Made by a program: the position numbers and the translations under genes. From the NCBI RefSeq assembly GCF_004168285.1, contig NZ_SEWF01000011.1:1-64000 (forward strand): a stretch of 64,000 nt of DNA, read 5' to 3'. Within the stretch, counting starts at the first letter, position 1, and each line of letters starts with the position of its first letter. The notes beneath the pieces are model-generated. The model searched no databases. It was not told the origin of the DNA and saw only the letters and a list, made by a program, of their open reading frames with translations. Below are positions 17,458-27,422 of this stretch, piece after piece. This DNA comes from Emticicia agri. GTDB lineage: Bacteria; Bacteroidota; Bacteroidia; Cytophagales; Spirosomataceae.

Positions 17458-19407
17458 ATGGCTTCAGCAAAAATCACAAAGCAAAACCTCTTTCTTGTTT
17501 TTTTTAGTCTTGTTTTCTTCTCTTTATCATTACCTGCCGGATATGCAGGCGCAGATATTGACGCCTCATGGCACGAGGCATTAGTGATGGCAATTGAGAA
17601 AAATTTTGTATTTGGCAGAGACTTTATCTTCAATTATGGTCCATTGGGTTATCTCAATACAGGTCTTTTACCTAAAACTGTTTCCCATCTTTTACTGGTT
17701 GCCGTAGAGCTTTTTACCTTATTCAATTATCTCATTATTATCAGACTGGCGTTTGCCAAAGCAGGCACCAAACGGTGGGTGGTAGCTATTTCGGCCTTGC
17801 TTATTTTTATGCCCTGGGGTTTTATTGCTGATACTTCGTTTACGCTATTCTATTTCTTTTTATTCTGGCTTTTGCATGCCCAACAAACCCGCAATTCGAT
17901 AGGTTTGCTATTGGCATTTATTCTGTCAGTCTTGATTTTCTATATAAAAGTTAATCTAAGCATTGTTGTATATATAATTTTGTATGCCTCGCTTATTTAC
18001 TTTTATGTGGCTCGGTATTTCACACTTCGCACAATCATTATCATTGCTGTTTTACAAATCCTGCTTACTTACTCGCTTTCATTTATACTGAATGTAGATA
18101 TTCCGGCATACCTGGGAGCAAGTATGAAAATCATTGACTCTTATCAGGATGGTATGGCAATCATGCTTCTGACCAAAGAAGAGTTTCTGCCTCTTTTGTT
18201 ATTTGAGGCATTAATTTTAGCCGTAGCCGGATTATTCATTATCTTACGCTTTCAATGGCAATCGCTCTATTTATATATACTCGTATCCCTTACCTGGTTT
18301 TTGAGTTTTAAACAGGCACATACAGCCGTAGGGCATTACAATGTATTTGGGTTCTTCTTGTTTATGTCTCCGTTGGCGGTACTTCTATATTTATTTACGG
18401 CAGAGAAATATAAGGTTTGGGCAGGCAGGGCTTTTGTTATTATCTTAGTTTTGCAAATAGTGGCTACGCAAATGATACGCTACTATATGGGTGAGCATAC
18501 GATTAAAGGCTATGCCCTTACCTATCCGCCTGCTGACGTGGCTCAAGAAATGAAAGAAGATTTTAAACCTGTTCAAATATTCAGAATCATTCAGGAGAAA
18601 AACCCCATAAATTATCTGCAAAGGCTTTTTACTTATGATTACGAAGACAATTTCAAAAATATTCCGGTAAAGTTACCACAAGACCTATCAGATAAAATAG
18701 GAAATGCCTCAGTAGATATTGTTCCGCACCAGATTACCTATCTGTTTTTTAACCGATTGAATTATAACCCTCGTCCTGTCATTCAGTCTTATCAGGCTAA
18801 TAGCGACTGGTTAATGCAAAAAAACGGAGAGAAATATCTTTCTAAAACTGCCCCACAATATGTAATTTATCGTGTAGAATCTTTTCGGGAGCAAAATCCT
18901 TTCTGGGTAGAAACAGACTTAGCAAAGGCTTTACTAAAAAACTATCAACTGACAGATACTACATTAATAGCCAAAGATACTTTCTTTGTTTTCCAGCATC
19001 AGCAAGTATCTAAAACCTTAAAAACTGTTAGTACAAAAGCCATTACTTTTAAACTTGATGAAGATATTAATCTACCTGTTAGCGACAACCCTGTTGTTTT
19101 TTCGGCTGATATCAATTATAGTTTAAAAGGGAAACTGGCCAGGTTATTTTTTCAGCCACCTTACCTACATTGTCAGGTAACGTATGAAAATGGCAAGCAG
19201 GAGAACTTCAGAGTAATTGATAAAATTCTGAGAGGAGGCATATTTATTAATCAAAAAGTTACGACACATGCAGAAGCCGCCCGATTCTTCTTAAATGGTG
19301 GTAAAACCGATCTGAAAGTTACCAAAATACGTTTTTGGGCAAAATACGGTGGAGGATTTAGCGATAATTTCAAAGGGCAATTTCAGGAATATACAATGCC
19401 TGACTAA
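17458..19407 (+). CDS. Large integral membrane protein, GT-C-like topology, function unknown
   Basis: A 649-residue protein not assigned to a named family. The first ~350 residues contain about ten hydrophobic segments. A first-loop motif (GADIDASWHEALVMAIEK, then FGRDFIFNYGPLGYL, about residues 30-63) has acidic residues after the first helix, as in GT-C glycosyltransferases that use lipid-linked sugars. The C-terminal ~280 residues are soluble, probably outside the cytoplasm and beta-rich. The starting Met is close behind the hexosaminidase (79 bp). A glycosyltransferase role is inference from topology only. Confidence 0.8.
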   Translation: MASAKITKQNLFLVFFSLVFFSLSLPAGYAGADIDASWHEALVMAIEKNFVFGRDFIFNYGPLGYLNTGLLPKTVSHLLLVAVELFTLFNYLIIIRLAFAKAGTKRWVVAISALLIFMPWGFIADTSFTLFYFFLFWLLHAQQTRNSIGLLLAFILSVLIFYIKVNLSIVVYIILYASLIYFYVARYFTLRTIIIIAVLQILLTYSLSFILNVDIPAYLGASMKIIDSYQDGMAIMLLTKEEFLPLLLFEALILAVAGLFIILRFQWQSLYLYILVSLTWFLSFKQAHTAVGHYNVFGFFLFMSPLAVLLYLFTAEKYKVWAGRAFVIILVLQIVATQMIRYYMGEHTIKGYALTYPPADVAQEMKEDFKPVQIFRIIQEKNPINYLQRLFTYDYEDNFKNIPVKLPQDLSDKIGNASVDIVPHQITYLFFNRLNYNPRPVIQSYQANSDWLMQKNGEKYLSKTAPQYVIYRVESFREQNPFWVETDLAKALLKNYQLTDTTLIAKDTFFVFQHQQVSKTLKTVSTKAITFKLDEDINLPVSDNPVVFSADINYSLKGKLARLFFQPPYLHCQVTYENGKQENFRVIDKILRGGIFINQKVTTHAEAARFFLNGGKTDLKVTKIRFWAKYGGGFSDNFKGQFQEYTMPD

Positions 19408-19417
19408 GGGTGCCTGA

Positions 19418-20599
19418 CTAAGGCATTGTATATTTATAGGTTTTCCAGCTTGTTTCATTGCCAGTTTTATTAGCGTTTACAAAAAACTCTTTCTCAGACA
19501 ACCACCCGAAATTAGCTACATCTGATATCTGCCAGGTTTTACCGCTTTTCAATTCATATATCCATAAGTCGGCATTATTAGATACATAGCTGGCAAACAA
19601 AACATACTCATTTGTAGGTGAGAATGACATCCATTGAATAGCATCGGGCCATTCAAATAATTTTGCAGGAGTTTCCTTGCTATCAGCCAGATTCCATTTT
19701 ACTACTTCACGGGCTTCGGTAGTAGAATTAGCTTTATTTCTTACCTGAATAAGACTTTTCCCGTCAACTGTCCAGTCGAAATCCTGAAAGGTATCATTTG
19801 AATAGAGCCTGACATTTTCTATAGCTAAATCATAGATAAACAATCCCGGGCTATTATAATCGGTGAAAGCCATTCTGTATCCATTAGGAGAAAAAGCACA
19901 ATTCCAGATTCTTGATCCTATAGGCATTTTCATTTCAACAATCTTGTTATCAATTAAATCATAAAAGTCAAAAGCACGTGCCTGGTTTTTGGTGGTTTCC
20001 AGATACAAGCGGGTTCCTTCTGTATAAAAACCCTTTATCTGATAACTTTTAGCTGCCGAGTTCTTGAAAATCACTTTTTTTGATTTATCCATCCAGTTCT
20101 GAATAATTACTTCACCAGTACCGGCATCAACATAAGCTACAAAGGGGCTTTTATAAGAGCTACTCATAAACCAGCCATTAGGTAGGTCAAACAGCGTCTC
20201 AAGTGGTTTCAATGAACGGGTAGTAAACATAATTGGCTTAGAAAATTCTGTTTTAACACCATTTTTCAGCCCTTTTACAGCCACATAGTAAGTTTTATCT
20301 GCTTTCAGATTCTCTAATTTTACCGCTCTTGAAGTAGTAGTTGACAATAACTTCATATTGGAATACCCCGATACCTCTTCTGAAATCCACACTTCTGCCT
20401 GTTCGAAAGTTGTTGCCACAGGATTCGTACCCTTGAATGTAACGGCAGCAATATCTAACGTAACCTCAGTATTTATCTTTCTGGCAGATACACTCATAGA
20501 TGCAATCTCGTCGCCACCCGATGGTGAAGGCTCCTGTTTTTTACTACAGGCATTCATAAAAAAACTAACAAAACCAATAATAACCAATAACCTTTGCAT
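19418..20599 (-). CDS. Lipoprotein with FN3-like domain and TolB/WD40-like propeller
   Basis: A 393-residue lipoprotein: signal MQRLLVIIGFVSFFMNACSK with Cys at about 18. Residues ~35-125 look like a fibronectin III domain (DKTYYVAVKGLKNG). Residues ~130-393 contain repeated blade patterns such as NCAFSPNGYRMAFTDYN and IQWMSFSPTNEYVLFASY, as in TolB-like propellers. No enzymatic residues can be named. It is convergent with the membrane protein gene (10-bp gap) and probably has a binding role at the envelope. Confidence 0.78.
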   Translation of the reverse strand: MQRLLVIIGFVSFFMNACSKKQEPSPSGGDEIASMSVSARKINTEVTLDIAAVTFKGTNPVATTFEQAEVWISEEVSGYSNMKLLSTTTSRAVKLENLKADKTYYVAVKGLKNGVKTEFSKPIMFTTRSLKPLETLFDLPNGWFMSSSYKSPFVAYVDAGTGEVIIQNWMDKSKKVIFKNSAAKSYQIKGFYTEGTRLYLETTKNQARAFDFYDLIDNKIVEMKMPIGSRIWNCAFSPNGYRMAFTDYNSPGLFIYDLAIENVRLYSNDTFQDFDWTVDGKSLIQVRNKANSTTEAREVVKWNLADSKETPAKLFEWPDAIQWMSFSPTNEYVLFASYVSNNADLWIYELKSGKTWQISDVANFGWLSEKEFFVNANKTGNETSWKTYKYTMP

Positions 20600-20967
20600 A
20601 AGAATATGTTTAAAACTATGACCTAAATTTCGGAAAAAAGGTTGGGAAAAATATAAATCAGGACAAGTTTTCTTTAAAAACCTTTATTCCCAACCTACGC
20701 AAGACATTATATAGGTTGTAATAATCAGAGTAAACTCACTATTTTTACTTTTTTAGCCGATACCGTCATATTTGAAATACTGTCATCGGATGTTGGAATA
20801 CGTTTTTCCCAACAAGTACTTTTGAATAAGGAGCAATACATACGATTACCAAGGAAGGTTTTTGCATGAGGTAATAGTCTTTATTAACTATGACACAAAT
20901 ACTATCGGAATGGTTGGAGAAAAAGGGCTATCAAAATTACAAATTAGGCTAAGTTTTAATATTTAAC

Positions 20968-20975
20968 TAATTTTG
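20968..20975 (+). promoter_or_regulatory. Candidate -7 box for the DEAD-box helicase gene
   Basis: TAATTTTG fits TAnnTTTG and lies 53 bp before the ATG. No matching -33 TTTG is seen at the standard spacing. The rest of the 429-bp gap 20600-21028 has no gene or strong repeat that I could see. Confidence 0.4.
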
Positions 20976-21028
20976 CACCAAATTAATAAGGAATGTAACA
21001 GATTTTCTGTTCGTTCTAAATAAAACAC

Positions 21029-22372
21029 ATGGAAAATTCTTTTGAAAAATTTGAGTTGAATCGCCAGTTATTAAATGCCGTGGCAGATAGCGGATACTCA
21101 GAGCCTACTCCTATTCAGGACAAAGCTATCCCGCTGATTCTGAAAGGGCAAGATGTACTGGGTATTGCTCAAACGGGTACCGGTAAAACAGCAGCCTATC
21201 TGTTGCCGATACTTATGAAAATCAAATATGCACAGGGTAGCATGCCCCGTTGCATTATTTTTGCACCTACCCGAGAGTTAGTAATACAGATTGATAAGGC
21301 CATAGCCGAACTGGCTAAATATACCGATTTACGCCATACAGCTATTTATGGGGGTCTTGGCCCTAAAACACAGATTGAGACTATTCAGAAAGGGATAGAT
21401 ATTATTGTAGCTACACCGGGCAGATTTATGGATTTGTATCTGCGTGAAGAAATCAAGGTAAAAGACCTTAAAATCATGGTACTGGACGAAGCCGATAAAA
21501 TGATGGATATGGGTTTTATGCCACAAATACGCAAGATTTTAGAGGTGATTCCACGCAAAAGACAAAACTTATTGTTTTCAGCTACTTTCCCGGAAAAAGT
21601 TGAAAAATTATCAGAAGAGTTTCTGGAATTTCCTACCCGGGTAGAGGTAACCCCACAAGCCACTACAGCCGAGACAGTAAAGCAACGTATGTTTGAAGTA
21701 CCCAATACTCAGACAAAAATCAATCTTCTCAAATATCTTTTTGAGAAAGAGGGTGTAGAAAAAGCCATGATTTTTACAAGGTCGAAAGAAGTAGCCGACT
21801 ATGTATATAACTCAATGGTACAAAAAATTGTACCTTTCAGCAAAATACGGGTCATCCATGCCAATAAGGGGCAAAATACACGTATCAATTCAATGGATGC
21901 TTTTCGTCATGGAGAAGTGAATGTACTGGTAGCTACAGATGTGGCCTCACGGGGTATTGATATTCAGCAGGTATCACACGTAATCAATTTTGATGTCCCG
22001 CTTATCTACGAAGACTATGTGCATCGGATAGGGCGAACCGGAAGGGCGAATCAGGTAGGTGAAGCCATTACTTTTTTAACTATTGCCGAAGATTACCATA
22101 TCAAGAAAATTGAGAAAATCATTCGCATGGAAATTCCAAGAGAAGAAATTCCGGCAGAGGTAGAAACAGCAGATACCCCTTTTGAAGAACGCCAGAACTA
22201 TCTTCGCGAAATTGATGACCAGCGCAAAAAAGAAGACCCGACATTTAAAGGGGCATTTCACGAAAAGAAAAACAGAAAACCCGAGATTAAGAAAAGTAAA
22301 TCTTTGTCTCCGGCAAAAAAAACGTATAAGCCTGATAAAACCAGAGGAACCACTAAATCTAAACGCAGATAA
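21029..22372 (+). CDS. DEAD-box ATP-dependent RNA helicase (RhlE-like)
   Basis: A 447-residue helicase with all core motifs in order. The Q motif is PTPIQDKAIP, motif I AQTGTGKT (about 50), Ia PTRELVIQ, Ib ATPGRFMD, II DEAD in VLDEADKMMDMGF (about 152) and III SAT. The second domain has IFTRSKEVADYV, ATDVASRGIDI and HRIGRTGRA. The C-terminal ~70 residues are basic (KKNRKPEIKKSKSLSPAKK) and probably bind RNA nonspecifically. It unwinds RNA in ribosome assembly or decay. A serine hydrolase gene starts 6 bp after it. Confidence 0.96.
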   Translation: MENSFEKFELNRQLLNAVADSGYSEPTPIQDKAIPLILKGQDVLGIAQTGTGKTAAYLLPILMKIKYAQGSMPRCIIFAPTRELVIQIDKAIAELAKYTDLRHTAIYGGLGPKTQIETIQKGIDIIVATPGRFMDLYLREEIKVKDLKIMVLDEADKMMDMGFMPQIRKILEVIPRKRQNLLFSATFPEKVEKLSEEFLEFPTRVEVTPQATTAETVKQRMFEVPNTQTKINLLKYLFEKEGVEKAMIFTRSKEVADYVYNSMVQKIVPFSKIRVIHANKGQNTRINSMDAFRHGEVNVLVATDVASRGIDIQQVSHVINFDVPLIYEDYVHRIGRTGRANQVGEAITFLTIAEDYHIKKIEKIIRMEIPREEIPAEVETADTPFEERQNYLREIDDQRKKEDPTFKGAFHEKKNRKPEIKKSKSLSPAKKTYKPDKTRGTTKSKRR

Positions 22373-22378
22373 CCTATC

Positions 22379-23563
22379 ATGATACGAAAAACAGCCTTTG
22401 TCTTCTTTGTTTTTACTATCAGCCATGCCGTGAGCTTCGGGCAGTCTATTAAAAGAATTGACGGCTCAACAATTACCGTTGATAGTTTGCAACACAAAAT
22501 TGAGCATCTTATGCAAGCGGCTAATGTATCAGGGGTTGCCATTTCAGTCTTTAATGACAATAAGCCTGTTTTCAGCAAAACTTTTGGTCTGGCAAATGTG
22601 CCTGAGAAAATACCTTTTAAGCCTACTTCTGTAATGTATGCGGCTTCTTTTGCTAAAATGGTGTTTGCTTATATCGTGATGCAGTTTGTAGATGAAAAAG
22701 TGATTGACTTAGATAAACCTCTGGTGCAGTATCTCTCTCAACCTTTGCCCGATTATAAGATAAAAGGCTGGAACCGTGGTTACCACGATTTAAAAAATGA
22801 TAAGCGTTACGAAAAAATTACTGCTCGTATGTGCCTGACGCATACCACAGGTTTCCCGAACTGGCGCTGGTTTGAAGCGGACAGAAAACTGAAAATAAAT
22901 TTTGAGCCGGGCTCACGTTACAGCTATTCGGGCGAAGGCTTATATCTGCTTCAATTTGTTATAGAACAAGTGACAGGTAAAGACTATGAAACCATCTCGC
23001 AGGAAAGAGTCTTTAAACCTTTGGGCATGGCTACCACCAGCCAGGTATGGCAGAAAGAATTTGACAACAATATATGCTATGGACACAGCAGCGATGGCAA
23101 ACCTTATGAATTAATGAAATGGAATGAAGCGAGTGCAGGAGGCTCTATGAGCACTACACTGCAAGATTTCACTAAATTCTATACTGCCTTAGTGAATCAT
23201 AAAGGGCTTTCTAAAAAGAGTTTTGAAGCCATGACCAGCCAACAGATACGTATTAAATCTAAAAGGCAGTTCGGGCCTCTTTCCAGAGAAGATGGAACAG
23301 ATAATGACAACATTCAGTTGGGCTATGGATTTGGAGTAGGCGTATTAAAAAGCCCTTATGGCAGAGCGTTTTTTAAAGAAGGGCACGATGATGGCTGGGG
23401 ACATTATAGTATCTGTTATCCTGACAAAAAAATTGCTGTCTTTATTATGACTAATAATGACAATGGCGAAAGCATTTTTAAAGAATTACTGGCCTATTCG
23501 ATTGGCGATGTATTTACGCCCTGGCAATGGGAAAATTATATCCCTTATGACAAAAAAGATTAG
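22379..23563 (+). CDS. Secreted serine hydrolase, beta-lactamase/esterase class C fold
   Basis: A 394-residue protein with signal peptide ending near SFGQ (residue 22). It matches the 'serine hydrolase' group related to class C beta-lactamases and D-Ala-D-Ala carboxypeptidases. The SxxK motif is SFAK (about 85), the YxN-like motif is YSYSGEGLY (about 181) and a His-containing HDDGWGHYS near 341 replaces the KTG box. Most such proteins are esterases or peptidases, not resistance enzymes. It begins 6 bp after the helicase gene, so the two are probably co-transcribed. Confidence 0.87.
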   Translation: MIRKTAFVFFVFTISHAVSFGQSIKRIDGSTITVDSLQHKIEHLMQAANVSGVAISVFNDNKPVFSKTFGLANVPEKIPFKPTSVMYAASFAKMVFAYIVMQFVDEKVIDLDKPLVQYLSQPLPDYKIKGWNRGYHDLKNDKRYEKITARMCLTHTTGFPNWRWFEADRKLKINFEPGSRYSYSGEGLYLLQFVIEQVTGKDYETISQERVFKPLGMATTSQVWQKEFDNNICYGHSSDGKPYELMKWNEASAGGSMSTTLQDFTKFYTALVNHKGLSKKSFEAMTSQQIRIKSKRQFGPLSREDGTDNDNIQLGYGFGVGVLKSPYGRAFFKEGHDDGWGHYSICYPDKKIAVFIMTNNDNGESIFKELLAYSIGDVFTPWQWENYIPYDKKD

Positions 23564-23635
23564 CACACGCATAATATTCTGCCAAAGTTTGACCATATTT
23601 GATAGAATTTTATTGAACCTATTCAACCTTATCAA

Positions 23636-24673
23636 ATGAACCAATACCTGAACCGTCGTAACTTTATTAAGCTCGGAGGCTTAGCTACTGCTGCGACCTT
23701 ACTACCCGGATTGAGTTTCGGAAAAAACGATGAAATAATTATCGGTCATAATTCTCATAAGTACCGTGTTAAAACTGGTTGGGGTATATTAGACGCCGCT
23801 AAAAACCCTGTAAACGATTGCCATGAAATGGTAGAAGACTCGAAAGGCAGACTGATTCTACTGACTAACGAGACCAAAAACAATGTATTGATATACGACA
23901 AATCGGGCAAATTGCTTGAAACCTGGGGTAATTCGTATCCGGGTGGGCATGGTTTAACCATTGCCGGACAAGGCAGCGACCAGTATTTATTGATTTGTGA
24001 TACCAGCCGTCATCAGGTAATTAAAACTGACCTGACCGGAAAAGTAATTTTCAAGATAGATTATCCGAAAGAAACAGGGGTCTATGATTATCCAACCCAG
24101 TTTAACCCTACCGAAACGGCTGTTAATCCTGCCAACGGCGATATTTATGTAGTAGATGGCTATGGTTTAAACTACGTAATGCAATATGATGCAAAGGGCA
24201 AATTGATTCGCCACTGGGGAGGTAAAGATATGTTTAAATGTAATCATGGTGTAATTGTAGATACCCGCAACAAGCAAAAACCTACGTTATTGGTTACTTC
24301 ACGTGTAGAAAACTGCTGGAAAAGATTTACTTTAGATGGCAATCATTTAGCTACTATTTCTTTACCGGGTACTTTTATCTGTCGTCCGGTTATTAAAGGT
24401 GAAACGCTTTTAGGAGCGGCTTATCGTTCTACTTCCGGCGACAATGCTAATTCGGGGTATATCACCATTCTTGATAAAAACGACCGTGTGATTTCTACGC
24501 CGGGCGGAAGCGAACCTATTTATACTGATGGCAAATTAGGTGAACAACGTAAACAAGACCCATTCAACGTGTTTATGCACCCACACGATGTGTATATGGA
24601 CTCAGACGATAGTATTTATGTACCCCAATGGGCGTCTAAAAAGACCTATCCGATTAAGTTGGAGAGAGTTTAA
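23636..24673 (+). CDS. Exported NHL/6-bladed beta-propeller protein with twin-arginine signal
   Basis: A 345-residue protein whose N-terminus NRRNFIKLGGLATAATLLPG fits a Tat signal. The remainder has repeated propeller motifs, such as HEMVEDSKGRLILLT, PTETAVNPANGDIYVVDGYG and HPHDVYMDSDDSIYVPQWAS, typical of NHL or peptidylglycine-lyase-like propellers. Export as a folded protein suggests a bound cofactor or metal, but no ligand set is certain. It lies 72 bp after the serine hydrolase and ends at a strong terminator. Confidence 0.85.
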   Translation: MNQYLNRRNFIKLGGLATAATLLPGLSFGKNDEIIIGHNSHKYRVKTGWGILDAAKNPVNDCHEMVEDSKGRLILLTNETKNNVLIYDKSGKLLETWGNSYPGGHGLTIAGQGSDQYLLICDTSRHQVIKTDLTGKVIFKIDYPKETGVYDYPTQFNPTETAVNPANGDIYVVDGYGLNYVMQYDAKGKLIRHWGGKDMFKCNHGVIVDTRNKQKPTLLVTSRVENCWKRFTLDGNHLATISLPGTFICRPVIKGETLLGAAYRSTSGDNANSGYITILDKNDRVISTPGGSEPIYTDGKLGEQRKQDPFNVFMHPHDVYMDSDDSIYVPQWASKKTYPIKLERV

Positions 24674-24696
24674 AAAGAGATATTTTTTATTAAAAT

Positions 24697-24726
24697 GATG
24701 CAGGTGAAAATCTGCATCGTTTTTTT
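24697..24726 (+). terminator. Rho-independent terminator before the collar array
   Basis: GATGCAG (24697-24703) pairs with CTGCATC (24712-24718) around eight bases and is followed by a T-run from 24720. It ends the propeller transcript and separates it from the collar genes. Confidence 0.9.
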
Positions 24727-24886
24727 ATGCCTTAAATACATGTGATGGACAAATGACTATTATTTAAAAGATTTTTTTGAGATTGATATAAAACCACTCA
24801 GTAAAAATTCAAAACATATTCGGCTTATAATGGTTTTTTTCATTGAAATCCTGCTAATTTAGAAGTACTAACTGAATCTCTGTGTT

Positions 24887-25669
24887 ATGAAAAGATACCT
24901 GCAGAATCTGAGTGCTGGCTTAGCCATTTATATCTGTTCAATTGCATCAATATATGCTCAGTCAACCACCATTACACCGGGCAATAATCAACCCGGTCTG
25001 ACAGCCACTTCTACTAACAATGGCATGATTGTACCCAAAATCAGCCTGACTGCCAGCCTGACCTCAGCAAGCCCCGTAGCAAACCCGGCAGCAGGTCTTT
25101 TGATATACAATACAGGTAATAATCAGACCAAAGGATTCTATTACTGGTCTGGCACCAGATGGCAACTATTAGGAAGTGTTACAACCCTTACAGCCAATGC
25201 TCCCATAAGTATTGTATCTAATAATATCAGATTGAATCCGGGCACAGCAGCAGGGCAATTACTGACGTGGAATGGCAACAATTGGGTAAACACCAATCCT
25301 AAACCCGATCAATATTTAGATAATATGCAGCCCTATCTGGCTATCAATTATTGTATTTCATTATATGGCATATTTCCATCACCAACTGATAGTTCACCCT
25401 ATATCGGAGAAATAGCGCAGTTCGGCTTTGGTTTTGCACCGTCTGGATGGGCTTTTTGTAACGGGCAATTAATACCAATAGCTGAAAACGAAGCCCTTTT
25501 TCAGTTGATTGGAACAACTTATGGCGGAGACGGACAGTCAACATTTGCTGTACCCGATTTCAGGGGCAGAGTACCTATACATCAGGGGCAGGGAGTCGGG
25601 AATATATATAATTATACTATCGGACAATCTGGAGGGACAGAAGCCCATACTATTAGTAATAAGTATTAA
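24887..25669 (+). CDS. Secreted tail-collar domain protein, paralogue 1
   Basis: A 260-residue protein with a signal peptide cleaved near YAQ (residue 25). Residues ~26-100 form a module with TPGNNQPGLTATSTNNGM and GLLIYNTGNNQTKGFYYW, common in Bacteroidota surface proteins. Then comes a linker with LLTWNGNNWVNTNPKP. Residues ~173-234 match the phage tail-collar domain (GEIAQFGFGFAPSGWAFCNG, TTYGGDGQSTFAVPDFRGR). Cys156 and Cys191 may form a disulfide. The chain stops at SGGTEAHTISNKY, where microcystin-dependent-protein relatives usually continue with a PxHxH segment. First of five tandem copies. Function is unknown; fibre-like trimers are likely from the fold. Confidence 0.88.
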   Translation: MKRYLQNLSAGLAIYICSIASIYAQSTTITPGNNQPGLTATSTNNGMIVPKISLTASLTSASPVANPAAGLLIYNTGNNQTKGFYYWSGTRWQLLGSVTTLTANAPISIVSNNIRLNPGTAAGQLLTWNGNNWVNTNPKPDQYLDNMQPYLAINYCISLYGIFPSPTDSSPYIGEIAQFGFGFAPSGWAFCNGQLIPIAENEALFQLIGTTYGGDGQSTFAVPDFRGRVPIHQGQGVGNIYNYTIGQSGGTEAHTISNKY

Positions 25670-25699
25670 GAAATACTCATTAAAAGGAAATCACACACT

Positions 25700-26479
25700 A
25701 TGAAAAAATTCATATATTCTGTTTGCATTGGTTTAACCATATTCTTTGGCTTAAATCATCAGATTATCGCCCAGTCAACAACCATTACACCGGGCAATAA
25801 TCAACCCAGTCTGACGGCTACCTCTACCACCAATGGCATGATTGTACCTAAAGTAGCACTCACTGCCAATCTGGCATCAGCAAGCCCTGTAATAAACCCT
25901 GCAGCAGGTCTGTTAATTTACAATATCGGCAACAATCATGTAAACGGGTTCTATTACTGGACAGGCACTGCCTGGCAATATATGGCAGCACTTATTACAC
26001 TTCCGTCTACATCGCCAATAACGATTGTTTCTAACAATGTCCGCCTGAATCCTGGTACCGCAGCAGGCCAGTTACTTACCTGGAACGGAAACAATTGGGT
26101 AAATACCAATCCTAAACCAATTCAGACGCTGGACAACCTGCAACCCTCTCTTACACTTAATTACTGTATAGCTTTACAAGGAGTATTTCCTCCAAGAAGT
26201 GGTCTGGAGCCTTATGTAGCAGAAATAGCTGTCTTTGGATTTAATTTTGCACCCAATGGCTGGGCCTTTTGCAACGGGCAACTTCTGCCTCTCTCACAGA
26301 ATACAGCTCTTTTTTCATTATTAGGCACTACTTATGGCGGAAATGGCAGTTCTACTTTTGCCCTGCCTGATTTTCGTGGAAGAATAGGCATAGGTATGGG
26401 ACAAGGGAGTGGCTTAAGCAACTATGATCTGGGCCAACAGGGTGGGGTAGAAAAACATACCATAGATAACAAGTATTGA
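25700..26479 (+). CDS. Secreted tail-collar domain protein, paralogue 2
   Basis: A 259-residue paralogue with the same plan: signal peptide to about IAQ (25), the TPGNNQPSLTATSTTNGM module, LLTWNGNNWVNTNPKP linker and collar domain with GWAFCNGQLLPLSQNTALF and TYGGNGSSTFALPDFRGR. Both Cys positions (NYCIALQGVF and FCNGQ) are present. The C-terminus is EKHTIDNKY. It starts 30 bp after copy 1, so co-transcription is expected. Sequence differences from copy 1 cluster between the two cysteines and after the RGR motif. Confidence 0.88.
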   Translation: MKKFIYSVCIGLTIFFGLNHQIIAQSTTITPGNNQPSLTATSTTNGMIVPKVALTANLASASPVINPAAGLLIYNIGNNHVNGFYYWTGTAWQYMAALITLPSTSPITIVSNNVRLNPGTAAGQLLTWNGNNWVNTNPKPIQTLDNLQPSLTLNYCIALQGVFPPRSGLEPYVAEIAVFGFNFAPNGWAFCNGQLLPLSQNTALFSLLGTTYGGNGSSTFALPDFRGRIGIGMGQGSGLSNYDLGQQGGVEKHTIDNKY

Positions 26480-26519
26480 GACAGAGCTTTTCTTACTTCA
26501 ATCAGATGTAACTCTTATT

Positions 26520-27299
26520 ATGAAAAATTTTACCTATATTTTTTGCCTTAGCTTGGCTATCATTCTACATATCCATACGCTGGCTACGGCACAGTCTACA
26601 ACTATTACACCGGGCAATAACCAGCCCAGTCTGGCAGCTACTTCTACTAACAATGGAGTTATAGTACCCAAAATTACTTTAACTAATAACCTCAATTCGG
26701 CAAGTCCGGTTACAAATCCTGCGTCAGGTCTTCTGATATACAATTCAGGCAACAATCAGACTAAAGGCTTTTATTACTGGACAGGTACTGCATGGCAGTT
26801 TCTTACCACGGCTATTCCCTTCTCTACTACTGCACCTATTAGTATTGCTTCTAATAATGTCCGCCTCAATGCAGGTACAGCAGTAAACCAGTTACTGACA
26901 TGGAATGGCAATAACTGGGTAAATACGAATCCTAAACCTGTTCAAAATCTCGACAACCGTCAGCCTTACATAACCATTAATTTTTGTATAGCTCTGGCTG
27001 GCATATTTCCTTCACAAAATGGATATGAGCCGTTTATAGGAGAAATAGCCCTGTTTAGTTTTGTTTTTGCTCCCAAAGGATGGGCATTATGCAATGGACA
27101 GCTTTTACCTATTAACCAGAATCAGGCACTTTTCGCCTTACTTGGTACTACTTACGGTGGAAATGGTCAGACAACCTTTGCGCTTCCTGATTTAAGGGGA
27201 AGAGCGGCACAGGGTATGGGTCAGGGTCCTGGCTTACTGAATTATCAACAGGGGCAAAAAACCGGAACAGAAGCTCATGTGGTAGACAATAGATACTGA
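26520..27299 (+). CDS. Secreted tail-collar domain protein, paralogue 3
   Basis: A 259-residue paralogue, 40 bp after copy 2. The signal peptide ends near TAQ (25). The module reads TPGNNQPSLAATSTNNGV and the linker LLTWNGNNWVNTNPKP is unchanged. The collar region has GWALCNGQLLPINQNQALFA and TFALPDLRGRAAQGMGQ. The two cysteines (NFCIALAGIF, ALCNGQ) are kept. The end is EAHVVDNRY, one Lys-to-Arg change from the other copies. It shares most exact words with copy 2 in the N-terminal module. Confidence 0.88.
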   Translation: MKNFTYIFCLSLAIILHIHTLATAQSTTITPGNNQPSLAATSTNNGVIVPKITLTNNLNSASPVTNPASGLLIYNSGNNQTKGFYYWTGTAWQFLTTAIPFSTTAPISIASNNVRLNAGTAVNQLLTWNGNNWVNTNPKPVQNLDNRQPYITINFCIALAGIFPSQNGYEPFIGEIALFSFVFAPKGWALCNGQLLPINQNQALFALLGTTYGGNGQTTFALPDLRGRAAQGMGQGPGLLNYQQGQKTGTEAHVVDNRY

Positions 27300-27422
27300 G
27301 AAAATAGCTCCCTTATCCTATCCTTAACTCATTAAATAAAAAAACCGGCTGATTCTCATTGTAATTTTAGGTTCTTCTTTTAGAAAGCAGATAGATTTGA
27401 TGAAATTTTAAAAATTCATTCA

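Noticed and set aside
22379-23563. Antibiotic-resistance beta-lactamase
   Set aside because: The class C-like fold lacks the KTG box and the YxN motif is altered; such Bacteroidota serine hydrolases are usually esterases or peptidases.
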